In this document: positions 37,129 through 45,298 of the stretch, in pieces
Layout: each line of letters begins with the position of its first letter
Position numbering within the stretch: the stretch's first letter is position 1
NCBI RefSeq assembly: GCF_003012345.1
Contig: NZ_PVRV01000020.1
Coordinates: 496,001-560,000, forward strand
Source: Phytohalomonas tamaricis
Lineage (GTDB): Bacteria > Pseudomonadota > Gammaproteobacteria > Pseudomonadales > Halomonadaceae
Length of the DNA: 64,000 nucleotides
Direction of reading: 5' to 3'
Program-made: the position numbers and the translations under genes
Notes under the pieces: model-generated
Told to the model about the DNA's origin: nothing
The model's input: the letters and a program-made list of their open reading frames with translations, nothing else
The model's database searches: none

Positions 37129-37749
37129 TCAGGCTTCAAGCCCGATGCCACGCAGGACAATACTCGTGACACTCTGCACCGCTCGCTCAAACTGCATGTC
37201 GCTCAACGCCTGCCCGTCATTGAGTAGTTCGATCTGATAATCAAAGTCGGCGTAATGCTGGGTCGAGGCCCAGATGATGTATAACAGATGCGCGGGATCG
37301 ACCGAGGCGATGCGGTCTTCATCCACCCACTTGCGGATCTTGGCCTGCTTGAGTTTGGTCCACTCGACCAGGCTGTCGCTCAACTGTGTACCGAGCACCG
37401 GCGCACGGTGCATGACCTCGTTGGCCCAGATCTTCGAGCCGTGCGCTCGTGTGCGGGAATGGGTCATCTTGGCGCGGATGTAGGTAGTCAACACGACACG
37501 TGGATCATCAAAGAGTTCGAAGCACAGTGCATCCTGCTTCCATAATTCGAGCAACTCTAACAGTACCTCACGGTAGAGTTGTTCCTTGGTCGAAAAATAA
37601 TAGTGCAGATTCGACTTGGGCAATTCGGCAAGCTGCGCGATGTCATTCATCGTCGCCCCGGCAAAGCCCTTTTCTGCGAAGATAGATTCCGCAGCCAGCA
37701 GAATTTTCTCCACATTGCGGCGCCGGATGGCACCTTTGCGATTCGCCAC
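37129..37749 (-). CDS. rutR: RutR-type TetR-family pyrimidine regulator
   Basis: 206-residue TetR regulator. N-terminal helix-turn-helix (FAGATMNDIAQLAELPKSNLHYYF), then the RutR/YcdC C-terminal domain, with IWASTQHYADFDYQIELLND nearly identical in style to E. coli RutR, which binds uracil and thymine. It likely senses uracil and controls the pre/pyd genes 2 kb away. It is separated from them by the efflux lipoprotein gene, and is the upstream gene of that pair on the minus strand, so efflux may be co-transcribed with it. Confidence 0.87.
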   Translation of the reverse strand: MANRKGAIRRRNVEKILLAAESIFAEKGFAGATMNDIAQLAELPKSNLHYYFSTKEQLYREVLLELLELWKQDALCFELFDDPRVVLTTYIRAKMTHSRTRAHGSKIWANEVMHRAPVLGTQLSDSLVEWTKLKQAKIRKWVDEDRIASVDPAHLLYIIWASTQHYADFDYQIELLNDGQALSDMQFERAVQSVTSIVLRGIGLEA

Positions 37750-37853
37750 GCTTCCTCCACCGCATCCACGAAAAAGGGGACTTGAGTCCCCATCGCTACT
37801 TTACTCCGCTCTCCGTACGGGAGAAAGCGTCGCCACTGGTCACATCGCACATC

Positions 37854-39656
37854 TCAATCGTTTGATTGAGGTGCTTGCTTCTTCACCGCCGACATCCAGC
37901 CAATCTCGTCTTGATCGCCTTCTTTATGGCTTTCATTGGTATTCTCATCGTTACCGAGCAGTGCAGATAGCGTCTCACCCGGCGAGGTCACCATGTTTTC
38001 AAGCGCTTCGCCAATGGCCTGCCATATGACACTGCCGATATCCAACGAGGCACCGTCGAGCGACATCTGTAACGGAATATTGAGATTGATGACGCCGTCA
38101 TCACCCTGCAGCACTGCCACCAGCTTTTTAAGGGGCAACTGTGTCTGGACATCGGGCACCGGCGCGCCGAGATCGACGCGATGCAACACTACGTGATTGT
38201 CAGCTCGCAGCGTACTGCCTTGTATCCGGTAATCGAGATCGAGGTTCACCTGCCCTCCTTCCACCTTATAGCCACCAAACTGGCGCACATAAGGCGCAAA
38301 CGTCATTAGTTTCATGTGATCGAAATGCATCTGCAGATCACCGGAAAGAGGCTGACCGAGCGGGGAGAGAGTGCCCTCAATGCGCATCGGCGCATCTTTA
38401 TCCACCTGACCGACCAGTTTGAGTTTTCCTTGGTTTTCAGCGGCCGTCGACAAGCCAGTAAGTTGCCCGGACAGCGCGGTAATATCGACATTGAAAGGCT
38501 GAGGCAGATGGCGGTCACTGAACTGGAGTTCACCTTGCGACACGCTCAGTTGGGAAAGCGAAAAGGGCATCGTCGAGCTGCGCTGTTCATCATCCTGCGT
38601 TTGTGACGACACGGTTTGGGAGGATGCGGGCGTTTCATCACTGGCAGGTGGCGTGAACGCTGTTAGGTTGGTGCCTAGCTGCTCAGTAATGATTGCCCTG
38701 AGAAAAGGCGCCTTAAGATCGATATGATCAATGTTCAGCGTTGCCGGAGAAGATGTGTAGGAAAAATCATTCATCGTGATGCGCTCTGCGCGGGCCAACG
38801 CTGCATTCTTGGCGCTATGAAGCTCAAGCCCAGTCAATGTCATGTCAGCACTGAGCTTGAGACCCGCGTCGCTAGCCTGTCCGGCCAGTACATGAATATC
38901 GCCTTTGATGACGCCCTGTACTACCTGAGCCTGCATCAACGACGAGAGGTAAGCTGAGAAGGTAGTAAGTGGAATGCCCTGGGGCGAAAACTCAAGATCA
39001 GCCAGCCACGGCGCAAAGCCGAGCTTACCGTTGGTCTTGAGCGTACCGCCATTCCAGGCAGCCTGTCCGGTTAGCGAAAAAGGCGTGTGGCTTTCGCTGT
39101 TGAACCCTTGGCCATCGAGGGCTATATGCTCAAGCGTCAACGTCGCGGGTTGGGCTCGATGGCGATTGATCCAGCTCAATTGTCCTTCGTCGATATGCAG
39201 ATGATCAATACGCAGCGCTGAAGCCTCCGCACCGCCACTGCTACTGCTGAACAGGTGGGTCAGATTCCACTCACCATTTTGCCGCCAGACAAGCCGCACC
39301 CGAGGCGCCGAGAAGCGTAGCGCCTCGATTGTCCAGCCCTTTTGCCAAAGCGATGACCACCCCATATCGGCCACCACTTTTTTACTGGCCAGCACCGGCG
39401 GCTCATCCTGGGCGCTGCCCGCGATAGCGATATTATCCAGCGTGACCCTGGCGACAAACGGATTGACATCGACATCCTCAAGCGTCACTTCACGCCCGGT
39501 GAGCGTACTCAGCTGCTCGACGATGCGATGTTCGAGATAATATGGCAATAGCGCCAGCCCCACGCCTAGCAGCCCCAACACGATTAACGGCGGTAGCCAC
39601 CAGCGCTTGGATGGCAGCCGCCCTCGCTTCATGTGCTCTGTACGTGTTTCTGACAT
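37854..39656 (-). CDS. DUF748 (AsmA-like) envelope protein
   Basis: 600-residue protein with one N-terminal membrane anchor (WWLPPLIVLGLLGVGLALLPYYL, about 20-42) and a large periplasmic beta-rich part of the DUF748/AsmA-like superfamily, thought to help lipid or envelope assembly. Motifs: LTGREVTLEDVDVNPFVARVTLDNI near the start and a C-terminal DLDYRIQGSTLRADNHVVLHRVDLG block followed by LPLKKLVAVLQGDDGVINLNIPLQ. A Ser/Thr/Gln-rich insert lies around 340-365. Single gene, function unproven. Confidence 0.85.
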   Translation of the reverse strand: MSETRTEHMKRGRLPSKRWWLPPLIVLGLLGVGLALLPYYLEHRIVEQLSTLTGREVTLEDVDVNPFVARVTLDNIAIAGSAQDEPPVLASKKVVADMGWSSLWQKGWTIEALRFSAPRVRLVWRQNGEWNLTHLFSSSSGGAEASALRIDHLHIDEGQLSWINRHRAQPATLTLEHIALDGQGFNSESHTPFSLTGQAAWNGGTLKTNGKLGFAPWLADLEFSPQGIPLTTFSAYLSSLMQAQVVQGVIKGDIHVLAGQASDAGLKLSADMTLTGLELHSAKNAALARAERITMNDFSYTSSPATLNIDHIDLKAPFLRAIITEQLGTNLTAFTPPASDETPASSQTVSSQTQDDEQRSSTMPFSLSQLSVSQGELQFSDRHLPQPFNVDITALSGQLTGLSTAAENQGKLKLVGQVDKDAPMRIEGTLSPLGQPLSGDLQMHFDHMKLMTFAPYVRQFGGYKVEGGQVNLDLDYRIQGSTLRADNHVVLHRVDLGAPVPDVQTQLPLKKLVAVLQGDDGVINLNIPLQMSLDGASLDIGSVIWQAIGEALENMVTSPGETLSALLGNDENTNESHKEGDQDEIGWMSAVKKQAPQSND

Positions 39657-39675
39657 GATGTGCTCCTGACAATAA

Positions 39676-39700
39676 AAAGCGGCCCTCAGGGGGCCGCTTT
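39676..39700 (-). terminator. Terminator of nasA-cobA
   Basis: 10-bp stem AAAGCGGCCC / GGGCCGCTTT with loop of 5, then TTTTTAT on the minus strand, 54 bases after the cobA stop. Confidence 0.9.
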
Positions 39701-39753
39701 AAAAATGGCACCTTAACCGGTGTAGTGCCACTTAACTGTCATACTAAAATTGC

Positions 39754-40551
39754 CTAACGTACTGCCCCCATCACCTGCCTCGCGGGAGAAGTGGCGCAGG
39801 CCGAGACCACGCTGCCCACCATGATCAGACACGGTGATGGCAGAGGCGTAGCCGCAAGCTGCTCGGCCATGTCAGCAAGCGTTCCGGTCAGTGAGCGTTG
39901 TTCAGCAAGACTGGCATTGGCCACCAGCATGATCGGCCAGTCATCAGGCAGGCCAGCCTCACGCAACCGCTGACAGATCAGTCCGACCTTGGAGAGTCCC
40001 ATATAGAAGATAAGTGTCTCATCGCGGCGGGCCAGTGCCTGCCAGTCCGGTTCACCGTCTTCACGACACTGCTGGGCAGTGATGAAGCGTAGCTGCTGGG
40101 CATGGCCGCGGTCGGTCAGCGGAACTCCCATGGTTGCCGCAGCCGCAGACGCTGCGGTAATACCCGGCACGATTTCAGCCGGCACGTCATGGTCCGCCAG
40201 CGCGGCAAGCTCCTCACCCATACGGGCAAACACCGCCGGATCGCCTCCTTTCAAGCGCACCACTGATTTGCCCTCACTCGCCAGGCGCACCAATAGCGCG
40301 CCAATCTCGGCTTGGGGCACGCTGTGATGACCGCGCGCCTTTCCAACGTAATAGCGCTCGACGCCCAAGCCGATCATCGCAAGAATATCGTCACCTACCA
40401 GCCGGTCGTAAACTACCGCATCGGCCTGTTGAATCAGCCGCCACGCCTTCAGCGTCAAAAGCTCGGCATCGCCCGGCCCGGCACCGACCAGGTAGACCTT
40501 ACCCGGCTCGACGTTGCCGTTAACCGATGGCCAAACGTCACCTCTGCTCAT
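39754..40551 (-). CDS. cobA: Uroporphyrinogen-III C-methyltransferase
   Basis: SAM-dependent methyltransferase making precorrin-2, the precursor of siroheme, the NirB cofactor. Motifs: VYLVGAGPGDAELLTLKA, VVRLKGGDPAVFARMGEE, VPGITAASAAAATMGVPLTDRGHA and FYMGLS. The ATG at 40551 gives 265 residues, matching stand-alone CobA; a longer frame to 40668 would overlap nasA and add 39 non-homologous residues, and no strong ribosome-binding site decides it. It lies directly after nasA, so siroheme supply is tied to nitrate reductase expression. Confidence 0.9.
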   Translation of the reverse strand: MSRGDVWPSVNGNVEPGKVYLVGAGPGDAELLTLKAWRLIQQADAVVYDRLVGDDILAMIGLGVERYYVGKARGHHSVPQAEIGALLVRLASEGKSVVRLKGGDPAVFARMGEELAALADHDVPAEIVPGITAASAAAATMGVPLTDRGHAQQLRFITAQQCREDGEPDWQALARRDETLIFYMGLSKVGLICQRLREAGLPDDWPIMLVANASLAEQRSLTGTLADMAEQLAATPLPSPCLIMVGSVVSACATSPARQVMGAVR

Positions 40552-40633
40552 GCTCGAACGCGTATCGGCCCATGAAAAACACCAGCGCTCCCATGACACC
40601 GTGGTTCTTGCAACTCCGCTCCGTAAGACGATG

Positions 40634-43369
40634 TCATGCCATTTGAGTCGCTTCATGAACCCGATCATGGGAACGTTCCTCGCTGACTTGTGTAGTCTGA
40701 ATAAGTGTTTTTAATTCCGGAATGCATGAGCCGCATTGAGTGCCGCAGCACAACCGCTCACCCAACGACTCAACACTGTTAGCGCCTTCCTGGATCGCCT
40801 TGGTAATGGTCTTCTGCCCGACCTGATGACAGCTGCACACTACCGGGCCGGTATCTTCGCCCCCCGCTTCGCTGCCCGCCAGCAAACGTCGCCGCGCGTC
40901 GGCATCTATCGCTTCTTCGCCAAAGCGCTCATCTAGCCAGTTCAACGCGGGAAGCCCAGCGGGTGGCGCGACGGCCAGCCACCATTTGAGTCGGCCATTT
41001 TCCAGCGCAGCTGCGCGGAAAGTACCCTGACGCGTATCTTCGCACCATAACGTCGGCGCGCTACCCAGCACGTCGCGACAGAACACTGACCAATCGAGCG
41101 TCTCGCTGCCCGCCATCTGTAGTCTCTGACAATTGGCCATCGGAATACGCGCCCAATAATCGACCGCCGCCTTCACCCGTGCTGCCGAGCGTTCATTGGT
41201 TTCCTCCGCCAGCATCAGGCACGCCTCCCAGCGTGCAGCGAACGGCGCCAACTGCACCGCACCATGCTTGGATTCAGGCTGACCGGAAACGGGATCAACA
41301 ACCGCCTCGATCAATGCCCCCATCCGCGCCCGGCCGGTAAACTGATCGTTCCAGTGCATCGGCACAAATACTTCGCCCCGCCGCTGAGCGGTAGCCAGCC
41401 GTATGCGAGCGACATATTCACCTTGCGCGTTATTGAGCCGGCCAAGGCCACCCTCGACGACACCCACCTTATGGGCATCGTCGGGATGAACGTCGATGTA
41501 GGGCTCGGCGCGATGATTCATCAGGCGCGGCGCGCGCGAGGTGCGGCTCATGGTATGCCACTGATCGCGAATTCGGCCGGTATTGAGGCGCAGCGGCGTG
41601 GCGTCCGTGAGCTGCTGTTGAGGCGCCTGAGCACGTACCGGGACCAGACGCGCCAGTCCATTGGGCGTGATGAAGCGGCCGTCCTCGAACAGCCGCGCGG
41701 TACCACCCGGTGCTTGAGCCGTGACCGGCCATTGAATCGGCTTGATCGCGTCATATCCTTCACGCCCCAGGCCAACGAGGCCGGAAATATCGAACAGGCG
41801 CCGGCCATGCTCCTGAGTATTCTCGAAGCCTGACAGCCGGGCATGCTCGTCAAAAATTTCATGAGGGTGCTGATAGGTGAAAGCGTCAGCAAAACCAAGC
41901 CGCTTGGCGACTTCACATAGTGTCCACCAATCGTTTTTGGCCTCGCCGGGAGGCGTCATCAGGCCACGCTGGCGCGAGATACGCCGCTCGGAGTTGGTTA
42001 CCGTGCCGTCCTTCTCCGACCATGACGTCGCTGGCAGCACGATATCGGCATACTTCATCATGTCGGTGCCGGTCATGCACTCAGAGACAATCACCAGCGG
42101 GCATTTGGCAAGTGCACGCCGTACCCGGTTGGCATCCGGCATGCTGACGGCCGGATTAGTGGCCATCACCCATAGCGCCTGGATCTCGCCGCGCTCGATG
42201 GCATCAAAGAGATCCACCGCCTTGTGCCCCGGCTGCGTCGGCAACGTGGGTATCAAGGTATCGGTGGCCCAGAAGCGCGTGACACGGTCAATCGCACCGG
42301 GGGTGTGATAATCCATGTGGGCAGCAAGCTGATTGGCAAGCCCACCCACTTCGCGCCCTCCCATCGCATTGGGCTGACCAGTGATCGAGAACGGCCCACC
42401 GCCTGGGATGCCGATCTTTCCGCCGGCCAGATGACAATTGATGATCGCGTTGGACTTGTCGGTGCCAGAGGTAGACTGGTTGACGCCTTGAGAATATAGC
42501 GTGACCACGTGAAGCTGCGTGGCAAACCAGTAGTAGAACGTCTCAAGCGCCTCCATATCGATATCGCAATACGCCGCGATATCTTCAAGTGACTCGCTAT
42601 CGGCACTCGCAGCGGCAAGAGCCTCCTGAAAGCCCTGGGTATGCGCCTCAAGATAAGGCTTGTCGAGATGGCCGCGCTGCGCCATGTAGGTCAACAATCC
42701 GTTGAACAGCCGTGTGTCGCTGCCCGGCGTAATGCCGAGATAGAGATCGGCAATTTCGCAGGTATCGGTGACACGCGGATCGATTACCACCACGCGCATC
42801 AACGGGTTGCGACGCTTGGCGGTGCGTACACGCTGGTAGAGTACCGGGTGGTTCCAGGCCAGATTGCTGCCCACCAGGACCAATAACTCGGCTTCTTCAA
42901 TATCTTCATAGCAACAGGGCACCGCATCGGCGCCAAAGGCGCGCTTGTAGCCCGCCACAGCCGAGGCCATGCACAGCCGCGAGTTGGTATCGACATGCGG
43001 GGTGCCAAGAAACCCCTTGAAGAGTTTATTGGCTATATAGTAATCCTCGGTCAACAACTGTCCCGACAGGTAACCGGCGATCGCGCCGCCGCCCTGCTGC
43101 GACATGACCCTGCCCAGACGAGTAGCAACACTATCCAACGCCTCATCCCAACTGACCTCATGACCATCGACGCGCGGCATCAGCACGCGATCATTTGATC
43201 CGAGCGTTTCGTGCAGCGCCGATCCTTTGACGCAGAGCTTACCGTAGTTGGCCGGATGTTCCCGATCGCCCTGAACGCCGACCATAACCTCACAACCGTC
43301 GCGTTTTTCTATATCAGCAATGACGCCGCAGCCGACACCGCAGTAAGGGCAGGTGGTTGTCGCTCGCAT
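40634..43369 (-). CDS. nasA: Assimilatory nitrate reductase catalytic subunit
   Basis: 911-residue cytoplasmic molybdoenzyme that reduces nitrate to nitrite. N-terminal 4Fe-4S site CPYCGVGCGV with a later Cys in KLCVKG; molybdopterin domains with NSRLCMASAVAGYKRAFGAD and GGREVGGLANQLAAHM. The C-terminus carries a BFD-like 2Fe-2S domain (VCSCHQVGQKTITKAI, then CCGTQCGSCIPEL), as in Klebsiella-type NasA. GGGAG precedes the ATG. The transcript has a 200-base leader with antitermination hairpins. Its electron donor is probably the flavoprotein at 44024. Confidence 0.95.
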   Translation of the reverse strand: MRATTTCPYCGVGCGVIADIEKRDGCEVMVGVQGDREHPANYGKLCVKGSALHETLGSNDRVLMPRVDGHEVSWDEALDSVATRLGRVMSQQGGGAIAGYLSGQLLTEDYYIANKLFKGFLGTPHVDTNSRLCMASAVAGYKRAFGADAVPCCYEDIEEAELLVLVGSNLAWNHPVLYQRVRTAKRRNPLMRVVVIDPRVTDTCEIADLYLGITPGSDTRLFNGLLTYMAQRGHLDKPYLEAHTQGFQEALAAASADSESLEDIAAYCDIDMEALETFYYWFATQLHVVTLYSQGVNQSTSGTDKSNAIINCHLAGGKIGIPGGGPFSITGQPNAMGGREVGGLANQLAAHMDYHTPGAIDRVTRFWATDTLIPTLPTQPGHKAVDLFDAIERGEIQALWVMATNPAVSMPDANRVRRALAKCPLVIVSECMTGTDMMKYADIVLPATSWSEKDGTVTNSERRISRQRGLMTPPGEAKNDWWTLCEVAKRLGFADAFTYQHPHEIFDEHARLSGFENTQEHGRRLFDISGLVGLGREGYDAIKPIQWPVTAQAPGGTARLFEDGRFITPNGLARLVPVRAQAPQQQLTDATPLRLNTGRIRDQWHTMSRTSRAPRLMNHRAEPYIDVHPDDAHKVGVVEGGLGRLNNAQGEYVARIRLATAQRRGEVFVPMHWNDQFTGRARMGALIEAVVDPVSGQPESKHGAVQLAPFAARWEACLMLAEETNERSAARVKAAVDYWARIPMANCQRLQMAGSETLDWSVFCRDVLGSAPTLWCEDTRQGTFRAAALENGRLKWWLAVAPPAGLPALNWLDERFGEEAIDADARRRLLAGSEAGGEDTGPVVCSCHQVGQKTITKAIQEGANSVESLGERLCCGTQCGSCIPELKTLIQTTQVSEERSHDRVHEATQMA

Positions 43370-43455
43370 GTCATGTTCTCCCGTCTGGTTGGCGCCCTCG
43401 CCGTTTGCTTGGCGTTCACAGCTGCGCCATAAACGCTATGAGGGTACGCCATAAA

Positions 43456-43503
43456 CAAAGAGGCCTGGCCTCACGGTGACGTGAAGCCAGGCCTCTTTGC
43501 CTG
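43456..43503 (-). terminator. nasA leader terminator and overlapping ANTAR hairpin P2
   Basis: On the minus transcript, CAAAGAGGCCTGGC (43499-43486) pairs with GCCAGGCCTCTTTG (43469-43456), followed by TTTATGG: a strong terminator lying before nasA instead of after a gene. Its 5' arm overlaps CAGGC-AAAGAG-GCCTG (43503-43488), a 5-bp stem with hexaloop A1/G4, the ANTAR P2 pattern. The two structures exclude each other. Confidence 0.7.
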
Positions 43504-43520
43504 TCAAAATCTTTCGTATA

Positions 43521-43544
43521 TCGCACGACTATCTGTTCGTGCGA
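43521..43544 (-). other. Extra hairpin in the nasA leader
   Basis: Perfect 8-bp stem TCGCACGA / TCGTGCGA with 8-base loop between the P1 and P2 hairpins of the nasA leader. Role unknown; it may space or stabilise the two ANTAR elements. Confidence 0.5.
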
Positions 43545-43562
43545 TTAGTCGATGCTGGTCTG

Positions 43563-43578
43563 ACGCCGTCGTTGGCGT
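43563..43578 (-). promoter_or_regulatory. ANTAR-type hexaloop P1 in the nasA leader
   Basis: On the minus strand ACGCC-AACGAC-GGCGT forms a 5-bp stem with a hexaloop having A at position 1 and G at position 4, the recognition rule for ANTAR proteins such as NasT and NasR. It lies about 60 bases before P2. Confidence 0.6.
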
Positions 43579-43610
43579 ATGCAAAGGAACGTTCCCAGCC
43601 CTATAAACCA

Positions 43611-43626
43611 AGCAGATATCATACCC
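43611..43626 (-). promoter_or_regulatory. Candidate sigma-54 promoter for nasA
   Basis: Minus-strand GGGTATGATATCTGCT keeps GG-N10-GC with a good -12 element (CTGCT) and a weaker -24. The predicted start near 43600 would place P1 about 22 bases into the transcript. Confidence 0.4.
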
Positions 43627-43702
43627 ACTATATAAATTACCTTAAAAATCATTAACTTGTAATTAAAACAATTCAAACCATGAATGATTCTGCCGGCTGT
43701 AC

Positions 43703-43717
43703 GCACCATGCACGTGC
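43703..43717. promoter_or_regulatory. Candidate NtrC enhancer site
   Basis: GCAC-CATGCAC-GTGC fits the NtrC dyad GCAC-N7-GTGC. A degenerate copy (GCATGCGCCGTGC) starts at 43723. It lies about 110 and 140 bases upstream of the two predicted sigma-54 start points, one on each side. Confidence 0.5.
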
Positions 43718-43825
43718 AATTTGCATGCGCCGTGCACATCAAGCGGACATTAATCGATAAGCTGTGGCCTCCCCTCACCCATCTCCAAACATTATGTTAT
43801 TGATTTTAAATAACTAAATTAAGAA

Positions 43826-43841
43826 TGGCATGGTAATCGCT
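43826..43841 (+). promoter_or_regulatory. Candidate sigma-54 promoter for the nir arm
   Basis: TGGCATGGTAATCGCT matches the sigma-54 consensus TGGCACG-N4-TTGCW at all but two positions and keeps GG-N10-GC. The predicted start is near 43852, just before hairpin P1. Confidence 0.6.
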
Positions 43842-43856
43842 TAATTTAGACAACCC

Positions 43857-43872
43857 TGGTCAACGTTGACCT
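43857..43872 (+). promoter_or_regulatory. ANTAR-type hexaloop P1 in the nir leader
   Basis: GGTC-AACGTT-GACC (43858-43871) makes a short stem with hexaloop A1/G4. The same 14 bases are a perfect DNA palindrome, so a protein-binding site on DNA is an alternative reading. Confidence 0.5.
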
Positions 43873-43913
43873 AAGCAAGACCAAGCAAGAAGACCGTCTA
43901 CACGTTAAAGCAT

Positions 43914-43976
43914 TTAGGCAATGGCGCCTGATGGCTGAGCCGGAGAATTTCCTCCGCCAGCCTCAGGCGCCATTTT
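43914..43976 (+). terminator. Leader terminator and overlapping ANTAR P2 upstream of the nir genes
   Basis: TTAGGC-AATGGC-GCCTGA (43914-43931) is a 6-bp stem with hexaloop A1/G4. Its loop and 3' arm overlap the 5' arm AATGGCGCCTGA (43920-43931) of a long hairpin closed by TCAGGCGCCATT (43963-43974) with inner pairs GGCT/AGCC and CGGAG/CTCCG, then TTCGTTTC. This is an attenuator before the 44024 start, where a protein start at 43931 would make no sense. Confidence 0.7.
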
Positions 43977-44023
43977 CGTTTCTGGGACAGACGGGACTTC
44001 GCAACCGCATAGCGAGACGCCCT

Positions 44024-45298
44024 ATGACAGAGCTAAGACAGATACAGCGAGCACAGCACCGCCAGCGCCTGGTCGTGATTGGTAACGGTATGGCCGGCCA
44101 TCGTCTACTGGAGCAGCTGGTGGCGCGCGACGATCGTTCGCAGGAGATCCATGTTTTCGGCGATGAACCCTCTCCAGCCTACAATCGCATTATGCTGTCG
44201 CCGCTGTTGGCCGGCGAAATCACCCCAGACGCCATTGCCCTGCATGACCGCGACTGGTATGCCGCCAACGACATCACGCTGCACTGCGACAGTCCCGTGA
44301 TGACCATTGATCGTGAGCGTCGCGAAGTCGTTAGCGCCGAAGGTACGCGCACGCCTTATGACCAGCTGGTACTGGCCACTGGCTCACGTCCGACCAAATT
44401 TCCACTGCCGGGCAGCGAGCTGGACGGCATTCATGGTTTTCGTACTACCCATGATGTAGACACGCTGACTCGCGCTCAAGAGCACGGGGAACACGCCGTG
44501 GTGATTGGCGGCGGCCTGCTCGGCCTGGAAGCCGCCGAAGGACTGCGCAAGCGTGGCATGAGCATCACGGTCGTGCATCTGGGTCATCATCTGCTCAACC
44601 GACAACTCGATGAATATGCCGCCAGGCTGTTACAGCAGGAGCTTGAAACCCGTGGGCTTCACTTTGAGCTAGGTACGCTGGCGACCGCTTTTAATGACAA
44701 CGGTCAAGGGCGCGTTAGTAGTGTCACCCTCAAAAACGGCCATACGCTAAAGGCTGACACTGTCGTCGTGGCCGCCGGCATTACGCCCAACGCCGAACTC
44801 GGACGCGATGCCGGGCTCGCCTGCGGCCGTGCGATCATCGTCGATGACGGCATGAGGACCAGTGACCCATCAATCTACGCGCTTGGCGAGTGCTGCGAAT
44901 TCGAAACAACGACTTATGGCTTGGTCGAGCCGATCTGGCGGCAAGCCGAAGTTCTCGCCGCACGCCTGTGCGGTAAAGACGCGCGCTACCGTGACGCCCT
45001 GACCGCCACCAAGCTTAAAGTCAGCGGTATCAACCTTTATGCGTTTGGCGTGCTCGATGCGAGCGACGAGCCCGCCGTTCACGATGACGTACTGACCTAT
45101 TTCGATCCGGAAAACGGCGATTACCGCCGCCTGATACTGCGCGACAACCGCCTGATCGGCGCCGTGCTGTACGGCGACACCGCCGCCGGTCCCTGGTATT
45201 TCCAACAATCTCTGGACAGCCGCGATCTCAGCCATTGCCGAGACGCGCTGCTGTTCGGCGCCCATGACGCTACTCAGCGACTCGAGGAGGCCGCATGA
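44024..45298 (+). CDS. FAD/NAD(P)H oxidoreductase, probable nitrate reductase electron donor
   Basis: 424-residue pyridine-nucleotide disulfide-type flavoprotein resembling the N-terminal part of NirB and the flavin part of Klebsiella NasC. Motifs: LVVIGNGMAGHRLLEQL, AYNRIMLSPLLAGEI, LVLATGSRPTKFPLPG, VVIGGGLLGLEAAEGL and the late YALGECCEF. It lacks the BFD 2Fe-2S and sulfite-reductase domains; the BFD domain is on NasA instead. The ATG at 44024 is preferred because 31 upstream codons of the open frame would cover the leader terminator. It overlaps nirB by 4 bases. Confidence 0.88.
   Translation: MTELRQIQRAQHRQRLVVIGNGMAGHRLLEQLVARDDRSQEIHVFGDEPSPAYNRIMLSPLLAGEITPDAIALHDRDWYAANDITLHCDSPVMTIDRERREVVSAEGTRTPYDQLVLATGSRPTKFPLPGSELDGIHGFRTTHDVDTLTRAQEHGEHAVVIGGGLLGLEAAEGLRKRGMSITVVHLGHHLLNRQLDEYAARLLQQELETRGLHFELGTLATAFNDNGQGRVSSVTLKNGHTLKADTVVVAAGITPNAELGRDAGLACGRAIIVDDGMRTSDPSIYALGECCEFETTTYGLVEPIWRQAEVLAARLCGKDARYRDALTATKLKVSGINLYAFGVLDASDEPAVHDDVLTYFDPENGDYRRLILRDNRLIGAVLYGDTAAGPWYFQQSLDSRDLSHCRDALLFGAHDATQRLEEAA

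Noticed and set aside
40551-40668. Longer cobA start and an 18-residue frame (MGALVFFMGRYAFEHEQR) between nasA and cobA
   Set aside because: The longer cobA N-terminus has no family similarity, and the small frame has no ribosome-binding site at a usable distance. Kept only as an uncertainty in the cobA start.
43545-43778. 77-codon minus-strand frame in the nas control region
   Set aside because: It coincides with the predicted NtrC site, nasA promoter and P1 hairpin, has no ribosome-binding site, and its Cys/Ile-rich translation matches no family.
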